Assembly (NCBI RefSeq): GCF_001514305.1
Contig: NZ_KQ949086.1
Coordinates: 175,427-239,426 of the forward strand
DNA: 64,000 nucleotides
From: Streptomyces dysideae
Lineage (GTDB): Bacteria > Actinomycetota > Actinomycetes > Streptomycetales > Streptomycetaceae
Direction of reading: 5' to 3'
Shown: positions 8,055 through 17,403 of the stretch, piece after piece
How the letters are laid out: the number at the start of each line of letters is the position of its first letter
How positions within the stretch are numbered: position 1 is the first letter of the stretch
Notes under the pieces: generated by a model
Databases searched by the model: none
What the model was told of the DNA's origin: nothing
Seen by the model: only the letters and a program-made list of their open reading frames with translations
Translations under genes and position numbers: made by a program

Positions 8055-10021
8055 CGGCCTCCCCCCGGGACGCGCTGGACGGTGCTCGGCGCGGTCACGC
8101 CGTCGAGGACCGTGGCCTCAGGTACGGCGGTCACGGAGCCGGCGGTGGCGCGGGCGAACGCGGGGGCACCGCCGACCAGCGGGACGCTGGCCTTCGTCCG
8201 GGACAGGTCGAGCGTCAGCGTCGGCGTGGTCGACGGCGGGTCGATCAGGTCCTGGTCGGTGCCCGCGACGATCAGGGCGAGGCGGTGCCCGGCCGGGACG
8301 ACGTGGTCGGTGGCCGCCAGATCGAGGGTGATGGTGTACGCCTTGCCCGGGGTGAGCGGGACGCCCGTCAGGTCGGAGGCGTGGTTGCCGAGGTCGGCCC
8401 AGCCGCGGCTGACGACCGTGTAGTCGACGTCCGTCGTCTTGGCCTGCGTCTCCTTGTAGCAAGCGCTGTCACCAGTGGTGCTGACGCCCCAGCAGGTGCG
8501 GTCGGTGAGGGTGGTGATGCCCTCGCCGCTCCTGGCGTAGTCACGGATGGTGTCGGGGCCGAGGTCGACCAGGACGGCGCTGAGGTGGGCCGTCGAGGTG
8601 GTCGGGGTCGCGGTGACGGTGACCTTGGAGGAGCCGGACAGGCGCAGGTCGCGGGTGAGCGGCTCGGTCGTGAAGCCCGCCTTGTCGGGGGTGGGCTGGT
8701 CGATGTGCGCGGCCCAGTCGGTCTCACTGTGCTGCGGGTCGTCGGTGAAGGTCTCGGTGCCGGTTCCGGGGGTCAGGCCGAGGGTGCCGACGCCTGCCTG
8801 GGTGCCGGTCGCCGGGCGCAGGGTCGTGGTGTCCGTGCCGCGCGGCGGCCAGACCTTCGACGTCACCCACTGGTCGGGGTGGCGTTCGATGTCGGCCATC
8901 GGCTCGTCGTCGATGCCGTTGTCGTAGCCGAGGAGTTCGTGGTCGAACCAGCGGTGCAGGGTGTCGACCCAGGTGGCGCGGCGGAAGTCGAAGGGGTCGA
9001 CGTGGCCGGTCTGGGAGAGCCAGATCTTGCGCTCGACGCCGTTCTTCGCGAGGGCGTCCCACCACTGGCCGACGTGCTTCATACGGACGTTGAGGTCCTG
9101 GAGGCCGTGGATGAGGAAGACGCTGGCCTCCACTTTCGAGGCGTCCTTGACGTAGTCGCGCTCGGTCCACAGCGGCGTCCAGTCGCCGGTGCGCGGTGCG
9201 CCGTCGACGAGCTGCTGCTGGACGGCGGCGCACTTGGCGCGGGCGTCGGGGCTGTCGACGTAGTCGGACAGCCAGTCGGGACCGGAGTCGTAGAGCGGGG
9301 CGCCCTGCTGGAAGTAGTAGTCGTACCAGGAGGAGATGGCGCTGATCGGGACGATGGTCTTCAGGCCCTCGACGCCGGTGGCGGCGACACCGTTGGCGAT
9401 GGTGCCGTCCCAGCTCTTGCCGATCATGCCGGTCTTGCCGTTGGTCCAGCCGGCCTTGGCCTTCGTGCTTCCCGTACGAGAGGTGTAGGCCTTGGCGCGG
9501 CCGTTGAGCCAGTCGACGACGGCCTTCGCGGACTGGATGTCGGAGCGGCCGCCGACGTCCACGCAGCCGTCGGAGCGGTTGGTGCCGGCGAGGTCGACGC
9601 CGACGAAGGCGTAGCCGCGCGGCACGAAGTAGTTGTCGTAGAACAGCGGCATCTGGACGACGTTGCCGCTCTCGTCGTACGTCTTCCGCTGGCCCTCGTT
9701 GCCGCGCCCGCAGCAGGAGTAGTAGGGGCTGGCATCCATGATGACGGGTATCTTCCGGCCCTGTTGGGCGGCTTCGCGGGGCCGGACGACGTCGACGGCG
9801 ACGCGGTCGCTCTTTCCGTCACGGTCGTAGTCGATTCCGGTGTCCACCCATACGGCCTCGCGGATGGCGTTCTCGTACGAGTAGACGGGCTTGCTCTCGC
9901 GCGGGGCGGCGTGTGCCCCGGCGGGCGTCAGGAACGTGACCGTCAGGGCGGCCGCGGCCGCTGTCGCGAGCGGTCTCCAGATCATGAAGCGCGTGCTTAT
10001 CGGCATGCGCGGACGGTACAT
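8051..10021 (-). CDS. Secreted X-Pro dipeptidyl-peptidase (S15/CocE-like)
   Basis: 656 aa with a signal peptide (cleavage near AHAAPR). Alpha/beta-hydrolase catalytic triad visible: nucleophile in GMIGKSWDGTIA, Asp in LIHGLQDLNVR, His in QTGHVDPFD. The C-terminal ~230 residues are the beta-sandwich typical of the family. Start 10021 is supported by GGGAG seven bases upstream. It ends in an ATGA overlap with the M14 carboxypeptidase, so the pair is probably co-translated and co-secreted for proline-containing peptide degradation. Confidence 0.92.
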   Translation of the reverse strand: MYRPRMPISTRFMIWRPLATAAAAALTVTFLTPAGAHAAPRESKPVYSYENAIREAVWVDTGIDYDRDGKSDRVAVDVVRPREAAQQGRKIPVIMDASPYYSCCGRGNEGQRKTYDESGNVVQMPLFYDNYFVPRGYAFVGVDLAGTNRSDGCVDVGGRSDIQSAKAVVDWLNGRAKAYTSRTGSTKAKAGWTNGKTGMIGKSWDGTIANGVAATGVEGLKTIVPISAISSWYDYYFQQGAPLYDSGPDWLSDYVDSPDARAKCAAVQQQLVDGAPRTGDWTPLWTERDYVKDASKVEASVFLIHGLQDLNVRMKHVGQWWDALAKNGVERKIWLSQTGHVDPFDFRRATWVDTLHRWFDHELLGYDNGIDDEPMADIERHPDQWVTSKVWPPRGTDTTTLRPATGTQAGVGTLGLTPGTGTETFTDDPQHSETDWAAHIDQPTPDKAGFTTEPLTRDLRLSGSSKVTVTATPTTSTAHLSAVLVDLGPDTIRDYARSGEGITTLTDRTCWGVSTTGDSACYKETQAKTTDVDYTVVSRGWADLGNHASDLTGVPLTPGKAYTITLDLAATDHVVPAGHRLALIVAGTDQDLIDPPSTTPTLTLDLSRTKASVPLVGGAPAFARATAGSVTAVPEATVLDGVTAPSTVQRVPGGGR

Positions 10022-10207
10022 CGGTCAACTCCCGTACAGAAGAGGGCAACTGGAGGCCTGCCGGGACAGGTGACGGCCCTGGGAGGGGCGGGTGGCGCAG
10101 GTCGGCCGAATGGCGATCGTGTGACAGGGGCGGCCATGGACATGCTGGGGGCACAGGGAGTCAATAGGCTCCGAACAGACTTCTTGCCCCCACGACTTGG
10201 AGCTTTC

Positions 10208-11713
10208 GTGCACCGCAGAATCATGGCGCCGGGCGCACTGGCGGCGGCCTCGCTGATGCTGGCGATCCCGGCATCGGCCGCGAGCCACTCCCCCGGCGCT
10301 CCGGGCATCGGCGATCCCTATTACCCGGCCTACGGCAACGGCGGATACGACGTCTCCCACTACGACCTGCGGCTGAAGTACCAGCCGGCCACGGACACGC
10401 TGGAGGGGACGGCGGCCCTGCTCGCCCGCACCACGCAGGACCTGTCCCGGTTCAATCTGGACTTTCTGCTGGACGTCGGCGAGGTGCGGGTCAACGGCGC
10501 GAAGGCGTCGTTCGCGACCTCGGGCGAGCACGAGCTGGAGATCACGCCGAAGACACCGCTGGCCAAGGGCACGGACGTCACCGTCGTGGTCCGCTACAGC
10601 GGGGTGCCGTCGTCGAAGCAGGCATACGGGTTCACCAGCTGGCACCGCACTCCGGACGGCGGCGTCGGGGCCAACGAGCCCGAGGCGGCCTGGTGGTGGT
10701 TCCCCAGCAACGACCATCCGCTCGACAAGGCCACCTACGACGTGTCCGTGCAGGTGCCCGACGGCACGCAGGCCATCTCCAACGGCACGCTGCAGTCGAC
10801 GAGTTCACGCGCCGGCTGGACCCGCTTCAACTGGCGGTCCAACAAGCCGCAGGCCACCTATCTCGCCACGCTCGCGGTCGGGAAGTTCGACATCACGACC
10901 GGCACCACCGAGAGCGGTATTCCGGTCCTCAACGCCTACAGCAAGGACCTGGGCGACAACGCGGGGGCGGCGCGGGCGAGCATCGAGCGGACCGGGGAGG
11001 TCGCCGACTGGCTGGCCGAGTACTACGGGCCGTATCCCTACAACGCGCTCGGCGGGTACGTGCCGAACACCACCACCGGGTACGCGCTGGAGACGCAGAC
11101 CCGGCCCTTCTACAGCCCGCGGCAGTTCGCCAACGGCTCGAACGTGTCCGTCGTCGTCCATGAGCTGGCCCACCAGTGGTACGGCGACCTGGTGTCCGTC
11201 GCCGGGTGGAAGGACATCTGGATCAACGAGGGCTTCGCGCGGTACGCGCAGTGGCTGTGGTCGGAGCACGAGGGCGAGGGGACGGCGCAGGAGATCGCCG
11301 ACCACGTGTACGCCTCGCGTCCCGCCGACGACCCGTTCTGGGCGGTGAAGCCCGGGGATCCCGGCCCGGAGAACCAGTTCCACATCGCCGTCTACGACCG
11401 GGGCGCACTGACCCTCCAGGCGCTGCGGAACGAGATCGGGGACGACGCGTTCTTCGCGATCCTCAAGGGCTGGCCGCAGAAGTTCGCGCACGGCAACGCG
11501 ACGGTCGCCGACTTCCAGAAGTACGCCGAGGAGGTGTCCGGGCAGTCGCTGGGCACGCTGTTCGACACCTGGCTGTTCCAGCCGTCGAAGCCGACGGCTC
11601 CGGCGGCCCGGGCGGCGTCGATCGCGAAGGTGGCGGTGGCTCCCGCACAGCCGAAGTCGTGGAAGAAGATCGCTGCGACGAACAACGTGCATGAGCAGGA
11701 ACACGAGCACTGA
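10208..11713 (+). CDS. Secreted M1 family zinc aminopeptidase
   Basis: About 501 aa. GTG at 10208 is chosen because GGAG lies 5 bases upstream and the product begins with a clean signal peptide ending IPASAAS. M1 signatures: HELAHQW with the zinc-ligand glutamate in INEGFARYAQW. The exopeptidase loop reads GYALETQ where GxMEN is typical, so it belongs to a variant subgroup. It lacks the long C-terminal helical domain of PepN (about 850 aa). His/Glu-rich tail (EQEHEH). Divergent from the S15-M14 pair, forming a three-peptidase secreted cluster. Confidence 0.92.
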   Translation: MHRRIMAPGALAAASLMLAIPASAASHSPGAPGIGDPYYPAYGNGGYDVSHYDLRLKYQPATDTLEGTAALLARTTQDLSRFNLDFLLDVGEVRVNGAKASFATSGEHELEITPKTPLAKGTDVTVVVRYSGVPSSKQAYGFTSWHRTPDGGVGANEPEAAWWWFPSNDHPLDKATYDVSVQVPDGTQAISNGTLQSTSSRAGWTRFNWRSNKPQATYLATLAVGKFDITTGTTESGIPVLNAYSKDLGDNAGAARASIERTGEVADWLAEYYGPYPYNALGGYVPNTTTGYALETQTRPFYSPRQFANGSNVSVVVHELAHQWYGDLVSVAGWKDIWINEGFARYAQWLWSEHEGEGTAQEIADHVYASRPADDPFWAVKPGDPGPENQFHIAVYDRGALTLQALRNEIGDDAFFAILKGWPQKFAHGNATVADFQKYAEEVSGQSLGTLFDTWLFQPSKPTAPAARAASIAKVAVAPAQPKSWKKIAATNNVHEQEHEH

Positions 11714-11723
11714 GTAGCGGGTG

Positions 11724-11751
11724 GGTGGCCCAGCGACTCCCTTGGGCCACC
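11724..11751. terminator. Bidirectional stem-loop between convergent genes
   Basis: GGTGGCCCA at 11724-11732 pairs perfectly with TGGGCCACC at 11743-11751 (9 bp stem, 10-nt loop). It lies between the aminopeptidase stop and the convergent kinase stop; no T-tract, as is common in Streptomyces. Confidence 0.7.
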
Positions 11752-12713
11752 TAGTGTGTGCCGGTCACCGGCTCCAACTCGGCCGCCCTGGCCAGGAGTT
11801 CGCCCCGGCCTATCGCCTCAGCCTGCGTCGACGGCACCGTACAGGCGTACGCGCCCGCCACCGCGCCGTACAGGGCACACCGGTGCGGTGGCTCGCCGCT
11901 GAGACGGCCGAAGAGGAACCCGGCCGCGAAGGCGTCGCCCGCGCCGTTGGAGTCCACCACGGGCGCTGGTGGCGTCACCGCCGGTACGCGGATCAGCTCG
12001 CCGTCGGCCAGCAGAAACGCGCCCTCGGCCCCGGCCGTGGCGACGACCACCTCGGCCCGGCCTCGCTCGGCGATGCGGCGCATCGTGCGCTCGGGGTCGG
12101 TCAGGGCGGTCGTGGAGAGGAAGACAACGTCCGCCGTGTAGGCGAACGGCTCGTGGTACGGGTTCTCGCCGTCCCAGTTGTGCAGGTCGGTCGAGAGGGT
12201 CACGCCGGTCTCGCGCAGGATCGGCAGCGCGTGGGCGCACGGGTGGGTGATGGAGACATGGGCGTGGCGGCTCACCCCGGCAAGGGTCCGGACCGTGGCC
12301 TCTGGCAGACGGTCGTCCGCGTACGCGCGGCTGGTGTCGTACAGGGACAGACGCCGTCCGTCAGGCCCGACCAGGTTGACCGCGCGCTTGGTGCCGGCGG
12401 GCTGCGGTACGGCCGTGAGCGCGATGCCCCGGTCGTGGTGCAGGGCGCGGACCAGGTCGCCCTCGGGGTCGTCGCCGAGCACGTCGAGGTGGTGGATGCG
12501 CAGGCCGAGGGCGCTCAGCGCCAGGGCCACGAAGTCGCCGGTCTGGCCGGCTCGGGTGCGGATCCCGGAGTCGATCATGTAGCTGTCGGCGTACGGCAGC
12601 GGCAGCTCCGGCACGTACACGATGGTGTCGACGCCCGCGCCGCCCAGCACGAGCACGTCGTTGTCGCTGCTCGGCTCCGGCACGTCCCCCGGTCGCGGTC
12701 CTGGTCGGCTCAA
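11751..12713 (-). CDS. PfkB/ribokinase family sugar kinase
   Basis: 320 aa. PfkB signature with catalytic aspartate DSNGAGDAFAAGF near residue 260; N-terminal VLVLGGAGVDTIV substrate-side strand and a glycine pair in SGIRTRAGQTGDF. ATP-dependent phosphorylation of a sugar or nucleoside is expected; substrate not predictable. The start is taken as TTG 12713, overlapping the macro-domain gene's TGA (TTGA); GTG at 12683 is an alternative. Coupling to an ADP-ribose-binding macro protein hints at a ribose or ADP-ribose salvage role (inference). Confidence 0.87.
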   Translation of the reverse strand: MSRPGPRPGDVPEPSSDNDVLVLGGAGVDTIVYVPELPLPYADSYMIDSGIRTRAGQTGDFVALALSALGLRIHHLDVLGDDPEGDLVRALHHDRGIALTAVPQPAGTKRAVNLVGPDGRRLSLYDTSRAYADDRLPEATVRTLAGVSRHAHVSITHPCAHALPILRETGVTLSTDLHNWDGENPYHEPFAYTADVVFLSTTALTDPERTMRRIAERGRAEVVVATAGAEGAFLLADGELIRVPAVTPPAPVVDSNGAGDAFAAGFLFGRLSGEPPHRCALYGAVAGAYACTVPSTQAEAIGRGELLARAAELEPVTGTH

Positions 12714-13198
12714 CTCCGCCCCTCCCCATGGTCATGGACCGTGACGGCGATGCCCCGCTTCACGAGCCGCTCGACGATGAGCGGCTCGACTTGCGACCAC
12801 TTGCCGCCGGCCAGCCCGCAGCCTATCCGCGGCAGGTGCACGGACGCGCCGAGCTCGGCCGCCTTGTCCGCCACCTTCTCCAGCGCCGAGTCGATCGCCT
12901 CGTAGCGAACAGGGACGCCCTCGCTGCCCGTCCGGATCCCGCGCTGCCCGACCATGTTGGCCACCCACACATACGGATCAACCTGCACGAACTGGACCGC
13001 GCCCAGCCCGAAGTCGTTCGACGCGCGGTGCCGGTGCCAGGCGCGGAACGCCGCCTCCGGCTCCGGCCAGCGGCGCGACAGCGCCAGGACGAATCCCTTT
13101 CCCCATCCCCCGATGTCGTTGCAGACATGGGCGATCACCTTGACGCCCTTCACCGACGGAACGGTGGCGTCACCCCGGACATACTTGATCTCCGACAT
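12710..13198 (-). CDS. Macro-domain protein, probable ADP-ribose hydrolase
   Basis: 162 aa single macro domain. IAHVCNDIGGWGKGFVLAL resembles the ADP-ribose-binding loop of TARG1/ALC1-like macro domains, and LPRIGCGLAGGKW is the second binding loop. The family removes ADP-ribose from proteins, nucleic acids or O-acetyl-ADP-ribose. First gene of a two-gene unit with the PfkB kinase. ATG start at 13198. Confidence 0.88.
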   Translation of the reverse strand: MSEIKYVRGDATVPSVKGVKVIAHVCNDIGGWGKGFVLALSRRWPEPEAAFRAWHRHRASNDFGLGAVQFVQVDPYVWVANMVGQRGIRTGSEGVPVRYEAIDSALEKVADKAAELGASVHLPRIGCGLAGGKWSQVEPLIVERLVKRGIAVTVHDHGEGRS

Positions 13199-13216
13199 GA
13201 CGCCACCGTAGGCGCT

Positions 13217-13231
13217 GCCACTGACAGTGGC
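13217..13231. promoter_or_regulatory. Perfect 7-bp dyad in the macro-domain/merR intergenic region
   Basis: GCCACTG-A-CAGTGGC. It sits just upstream of the macro gene start and about 80 bp before merR, so it could be a regulator site for either; unassigned. Confidence 0.35.
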
Positions 13232-13286
13232 CCTGACCTGCTACTTCCGAGCATGGTGGTCGGGGTGCCCAGGAGGTTTCACACAA

Positions 13287-13316
13287 TTGATGAGACAGCG
13301 ATACTGCTGCACATGA
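13287..13316 (+). CDS. Possible 9-codon leader ORF overlapping merR start
   Basis: TTG-ATG-AGA-CAG-CGA-TAC-TGC-TGC-ACA-TGA. The only good Shine-Dalgarno nearby, AGGAGG at 13271-13276, is 10 nt before this TTG but 36 nt before the merR ATG. The leader's TGA overlaps the merR ATG (ATGA). It may couple translation, or merR may be leaderless. Confidence 0.35.
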   Translation: MMRQRYCCT

Positions 13317-14059
13317 CGACCGACACCGGAACCGACACCGGGGAGCCGACCCTCACGATCGACGAGCTGGCCGCGCGGGCGGGCGTGACGGTCCGCACGG
13401 TGCGGTTCTACGGCACCAAAGGGCTGCTGCCCCCGCCGGTGATCGGTCCGCGGAGAGTGGGGCACTACGGGCGGGAGCACCTGGCCCGGCTGGCGCTCAT
13501 CGAGGAACTCCAGCAGCAGGGCATGACGCTGGCGGCCATCGACCGGTACGTGCAGCAGCTGCCGCCGGACCTGAGCGCCCACGATCTCGCGATCCACCGG
13601 GCCGTGGTCGCCTCCTGGGCGCCGGACGCCGTGGAAACGGTGACCCGGGCGGAGCTGGACCGGCGGGCGGGGCGGACGCTGAGCGACGAGGACGTGGAGC
13701 GGCTCGCCGCGATGAACGTGGTGGCGGTCGAGGACGGTTCCTGCCGTGTCGACCTCGGTCTGCTGCGGCTGGGCGTGGCGCTGCTGGACGTACCGCTGTC
13801 GCAGGAGGCGATCCTGGCGTCGCGGAAGGTCCTGATCGAGCACTCGCGCGCGGCGGCCCACGAGCTGTCGCGGCTGTTCCGCGGCGAGGTGTCGGAACGC
13901 GCCACGCAGGACGTGAAGTCGCTGTCCGCGCACATGCAACCCCTGGTCGTGCAGGCTCTGTTGACGACCTTTCAGCGGTCGCTGAGGGAGGAGCTGCGCG
14001 AGTGGCTGGAGGGCACGTCGAAGGAGGACGGATCGTCAGAGGAAGGCGGATCCGTCTGA
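13313..14059 (+). CDS. MerR family transcriptional regulator
   Basis: 248 aa. N-terminal winged-helix MerR domain (about 12-80): LTIDELAARAGVTVRTVRFY then YGREHLARLALIEELQQQGMTLAAI. The ~165-residue helical C-terminal region is longer than in metal sensors and has no cysteine cluster, so a small hydrophobic ligand is likelier than a metal. ATG 13313 begins just before the DNA-binding domain but has no own SD. Adjacent to the beta-oxidation operon and a dead aromatic decarboxylase, which it may once have controlled (inference). Confidence 0.88.
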   Translation: MTTDTGTDTGEPTLTIDELAARAGVTVRTVRFYGTKGLLPPPVIGPRRVGHYGREHLARLALIEELQQQGMTLAAIDRYVQQLPPDLSAHDLAIHRAVVASWAPDAVETVTRAELDRRAGRTLSDEDVERLAAMNVVAVEDGSCRVDLGLLRLGVALLDVPLSQEAILASRKVLIEHSRAAAHELSRLFRGEVSERATQDVKSLSAHMQPLVVQALLTTFQRSLREELREWLEGTSKEDGSSEEGGSV

Positions 14060-14189
14060 CCCATCGAGCGTCTGCCCGGTCAGGAAGCAGCTCCACTCGT
14101 GGTTCGCGCGCGGGTGACAAGGTGTGGGTACCTGTGAGTGCTCAGCAGCGCGGAACCGGCTTGCTGGATGTGGCCCTTGGCGGTGTGGG

Positions 14190-15161
14190 CGGGCACGCGT
14201 TCGCGCAGGAGTTCGGCGAGGCGGTGCAGGGACGGGCCGAGGGCTCCGACCAGGCCCGCGTCGGCGGGAAAGTTACGGCCGATCTCATCGGGGTCGGAGT
14301 CGAGTTGGGCGACGGTGAGGCCGGGCGGGAGTGCGGGGCCGGGGCTGTAGTGGTGCGGGGTGAAGGCGTGCGCGCCGGCGATCACGACCATGTCGTACGA
14401 GGAGAGCGCGGCGCGGATCGCGTCGTGGCGGGGCGGGGCGGCAGCATCCCGGCGTACAGGGGATGCGTGGCCGGGAGGTTCAGGCAGTCGGCCATCGGCT
14501 GATGGTGGACGGTCGCACCGCAGGTCTCCGCCGTACGCGCCAGGGCCGGGAGGGCGCCCTCGCGGCCCACGCCGTCACCGGCGACGATCGCGGGACGGGC
14601 GGCGTCGCCGAGCAGGACGGCGGCCCGCTCCAGGCCGGCGAACAGGTCCATGGGGACGGACTGGAACACCGGCCCGGCGGGCGGCCGTACGGCCAGGGCG
14701 AAGGCGCGGCGCAGGGCGAGCGGCAGGTCGCGGGCGTGCTGGACGTCGTAGGCAGCCTTCACCGCGGGGCGGCCAGGCCGACGAGGTCGCCCGAGAGCAT
14801 GGGGTCCTGCTGGAGGTGCCGTCGGTCCTGCTGGCCGGCCGTCACCACGAGCGGAGTGCGGGAGCGACGGGCGTTGAGCAGGCCGATCAGGCCGTTGGCG
14901 AGCCCAGCGGCGATGTGCAGGCTGGCGAAGGCGGGGCGGCCGGTGCCGCGGGCGTAGCCGTCGGCCATGAAGACGACGGCGCCCTCGTGGACGCCGAGGA
15001 CCCACTCGGGGGCGTCGTCCGCCTTCGGCAGCGCGGCCAGGAACGGCAGTCCCCACGAGGTGCCCCCTATGGGAACCCGTCCCGCGCTCGCCGTCCTGGA
15101 CATCCTGCGCGGCGAGGGCGTGGACCGGATCTTCGGCAACCCCGGCACCACCGACCGCTGA
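14190..15161 (-). pseudogene. Benzoylformate decarboxylase-like ThDP enzyme, dead: 5' end inverted, frameshifted, 3' truncated
   Basis: The minus strand from 15049 down reads LPFLAALPKADDAPEWVLG, HEGAVVFMADGYARG and AGQQDRRHLQQDPML, clearly a benzoylformate decarboxylase-type N-terminal domain. Its first 29 codons (ATG 15069, ending IFGNPGTTD) lie on the opposite strand. Re-inverting about 15050-15155 restores NPGTTD-LPFL in frame, with GAGGTG before the ATG and the start just past fadB. Other lesions: a 1-nt loss near 14765, a missing stretch after SVPMDLFAG, a 5-nt duplication near 14427-14442, and loss of everything after about LLRERVPA including the ThDP-binding domain. Originally it was probably the last gene of the fadB operon. 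Confidence 0.85.
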
Positions 15162-15169
15162 GCGATACG

Positions 15170-17362
15170 TCAGCGTGCGTCGCTGAAGGTCTCCCCCTTC
15201 TCCGCCTTCTCCACCAGCAGCGCCGGCGGCGTGAACCGCTCCCCATAGCGCTCGGCGAGTTCACGCGCGCGTGTCACGAAGCCGGTGAGGCCGCCGTCGT
15301 AGCCGTTGACGTACTGCAGCACGCCACCCGTCCAGCCAGGGAAGCCGATCCCGAAGATGGAGCCGATGTTGGCGTCGGCGACCGAAGTCAGGACGCCCTC
15401 CTCCAGGAGCCTGACCGTGTCGAGGGCCTCGGAGAAGAGCATGCGTTCCTGCATGTCTTCGAAAGGCACAGTCCTGAAGGGGATGTCGGCGCCTTCTCGG
15501 GTGAAGTGCTCCCGCAGGCCCGGCCACAGGCCCGTCCGCTTGCCGTCTTCCCCGTACTCGTAGAAGCCGGCTCCCCCGCTACGGCCTGTCCGGCCGAACT
15601 CGTCGACCATGCGGTCGATCACCGCCTCCGCCGGGTGCGTCGCCCAGGTGCCGCCCGCCTCCTCGACGGCCCGCCTGCTCTCGTTGCGGATCTTCCGCGG
15701 CAGCGTGAGCGTCAGCTCGTCCATCAGGGACAGCACCTTGGCCGGGTAGCCCGCCTGTGCCGCCGCCTGCTCGACCGACGCGGGCTCGATGCCCTCGCCG
15801 ACCATCGCCACGCCCTCGTTGATGAAGTGCCCGATGACCCGGGACGTGAAGAAGCCGCGCGAGTCGTTGACGACGATCGGCGTCTTCCTGATCTGCCGGA
15901 CCAGGTCGAAGGCGCGTGCGAGGGCCGCCTCGCCCGTCCGCTCGCCCTTGATGATCTCGACGAGCGGCATCTTGTCGACCGGCGAGAAGAAGTGCAGTCC
16001 GATGAAGTCGGCCTGGCGTTCGACGCCTTCGGCCAGCGCGGTGATCGGCAGCGTCGACGTGTTGGAGCACAGCAGCGCGTCCGGCGCGACGACGTGCTGG
16101 ATCTCCTGGAACACCTTGTGCTTGAGCGCCGGGTCCTCGAACACGGCCTCGATGACGGCGTCGCAGCCCGCCACGTCCTGCGGGTCGGCCGTCGGCGTGA
16201 TGCGGGCGAGCAGCGCGTCCGCCTTCTCCTGGGTGGTACGGCCCCGGGAGACGGCCTTGGCGCACAGCTTCTCGGAGTAGCTCCTGCCCTTCTGGGCGGC
16301 CTCCGGCGACACGTCCTTGAGGACGACGTCGATGCCCGCGCGGGCGCACGAGTAGGCGATGCCCGCGCCCATCATCCCGGCGCCGAGGACGGCGACCTTG
16401 CGGACCTTGCGGGGTTCGATGCCCTTGGGGCGGCTGGCACCGGAGTTGACGGCCTGGAGGTCGAAGAAGAAGGCCTGGATCATGTTCTTGGACGTCTGGC
16501 CGGCTGCCAGCTCCACGAAGTACCGCGCCTCGATGACCTGCGCGGTCTCGAAGTCGACCTGGGAGCCCTCGACGGCGGCGGCGAGGATGTTGCGCGGGGC
16601 CGGGTAGGGGGCGCCGCCCGTCTGCTTGCGCAGGTTGGCCGGGAAGGCGGGCAGGTTCGCCGCGAACTTGGGGTTGGCGGGCGTACCGCCCGGGATGCGG
16701 TAGCCCGGCTTGTCCCAGGGCTGCTGCGAGGCGGGGTTGGCCTCGATGAAGGCGCGGGCCTTGGCGAGCATCTCCTCCTGGGTGGCGGCCACTTCGTGGA
16801 CGAGGCCGTTCTGCTGGGCGCGCCGCGGGTTGTGCTGGGTGCCCTGCAGCAGCACCTTGAGGAGGGCGTCCGCGATCCCCAGGAGACGGACGGTGCGAAC
16901 GACGCCGCCTCCGCCCGGCAGCAGGCCGAGGGTGACCTCGGGGCAGCCGATCTTCGAGCCGGGCGCGTCGAGGGCGATGCGGTGGTGGCAGGCCAGGGCG
17001 ATCTCGTAACCGCCGCCCAGGGCGGCGCCGTTCATCGCCGCGACGACGGGCTTGCCGAGGGTCTCGATGCGGCGCAGGTGACGCTTGATCGCCATGCCGC
17101 CGTCGAACAGCTCCTGGGCGGTGTCGGGCGTGACGCGGATCAGGTCGCGCAGGTCGCCGCCCGCGAAGAAGGTCTTCTTGGCCGAGGTGATGATGACGCC
17201 CCGGATGGTGTCCTTCTCGGCCTCCAGGCGGTCGGTGACCACGGCGAGGGAGTCGCGGAACGCCTGGTTCATCGTGTTGGCGGACTGATCGGGGTCGTCG
17301 AGGACGAGGGTGACGACGCCGGTGCGGTCCTGTTCCCAGCGGATGCTGGTGCTCTGTGTCAT
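15170..17362 (-). CDS. fadB: Fatty-acid oxidation complex alpha subunit (enoyl-CoA hydratase/3-hydroxyacyl-CoA dehydrogenase)
   Basis: 730 aa, normal length. N-terminal crotonase domain (about 1-190; GAALGGGYEIALACHHRIA oxyanion region and LPGGGGVVR). NAD-binding domain from about 325 (VAVLGAGMMGAGIAY; HFFSPVDKMPLVEI) and C-terminal helical dehydrogenase domains (SRGFFTSRVIGHFINEG). It catalyses hydration and dehydrogenation in beta-oxidation, working with the thiolase encoded 41 bp upstream. Last intact gene of a four-gene minus-strand operon. Confidence 0.95.
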   Translation of the reverse strand: MTQSTSIRWEQDRTGVVTLVLDDPDQSANTMNQAFRDSLAVVTDRLEAEKDTIRGVIITSAKKTFFAGGDLRDLIRVTPDTAQELFDGGMAIKRHLRRIETLGKPVVAAMNGAALGGGYEIALACHHRIALDAPGSKIGCPEVTLGLLPGGGGVVRTVRLLGIADALLKVLLQGTQHNPRRAQQNGLVHEVAATQEEMLAKARAFIEANPASQQPWDKPGYRIPGGTPANPKFAANLPAFPANLRKQTGGAPYPAPRNILAAAVEGSQVDFETAQVIEARYFVELAAGQTSKNMIQAFFFDLQAVNSGASRPKGIEPRKVRKVAVLGAGMMGAGIAYSCARAGIDVVLKDVSPEAAQKGRSYSEKLCAKAVSRGRTTQEKADALLARITPTADPQDVAGCDAVIEAVFEDPALKHKVFQEIQHVVAPDALLCSNTSTLPITALAEGVERQADFIGLHFFSPVDKMPLVEIIKGERTGEAALARAFDLVRQIRKTPIVVNDSRGFFTSRVIGHFINEGVAMVGEGIEPASVEQAAAQAGYPAKVLSLMDELTLTLPRKIRNESRRAVEEAGGTWATHPAEAVIDRMVDEFGRTGRSGGAGFYEYGEDGKRTGLWPGLREHFTREGADIPFRTVPFEDMQERMLFSEALDTVRLLEEGVLTSVADANIGSIFGIGFPGWTGGVLQYVNGYDGGLTGFVTRARELAERYGERFTPPALLVEKAEKGETFSDAR

Positions 17363-17403
17363 GAGGGGGGTCTCCGTAGAAGTCTCGTGAAAGCCGCTGG
17401 GGT

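Noticed and set aside
8285..10207. Plus-strand extension of the M1 aminopeptidase by 641 codons
   Set aside because: Antisense to the S15 peptidase; the true start at GTG 10208 has an SD and signal peptide.
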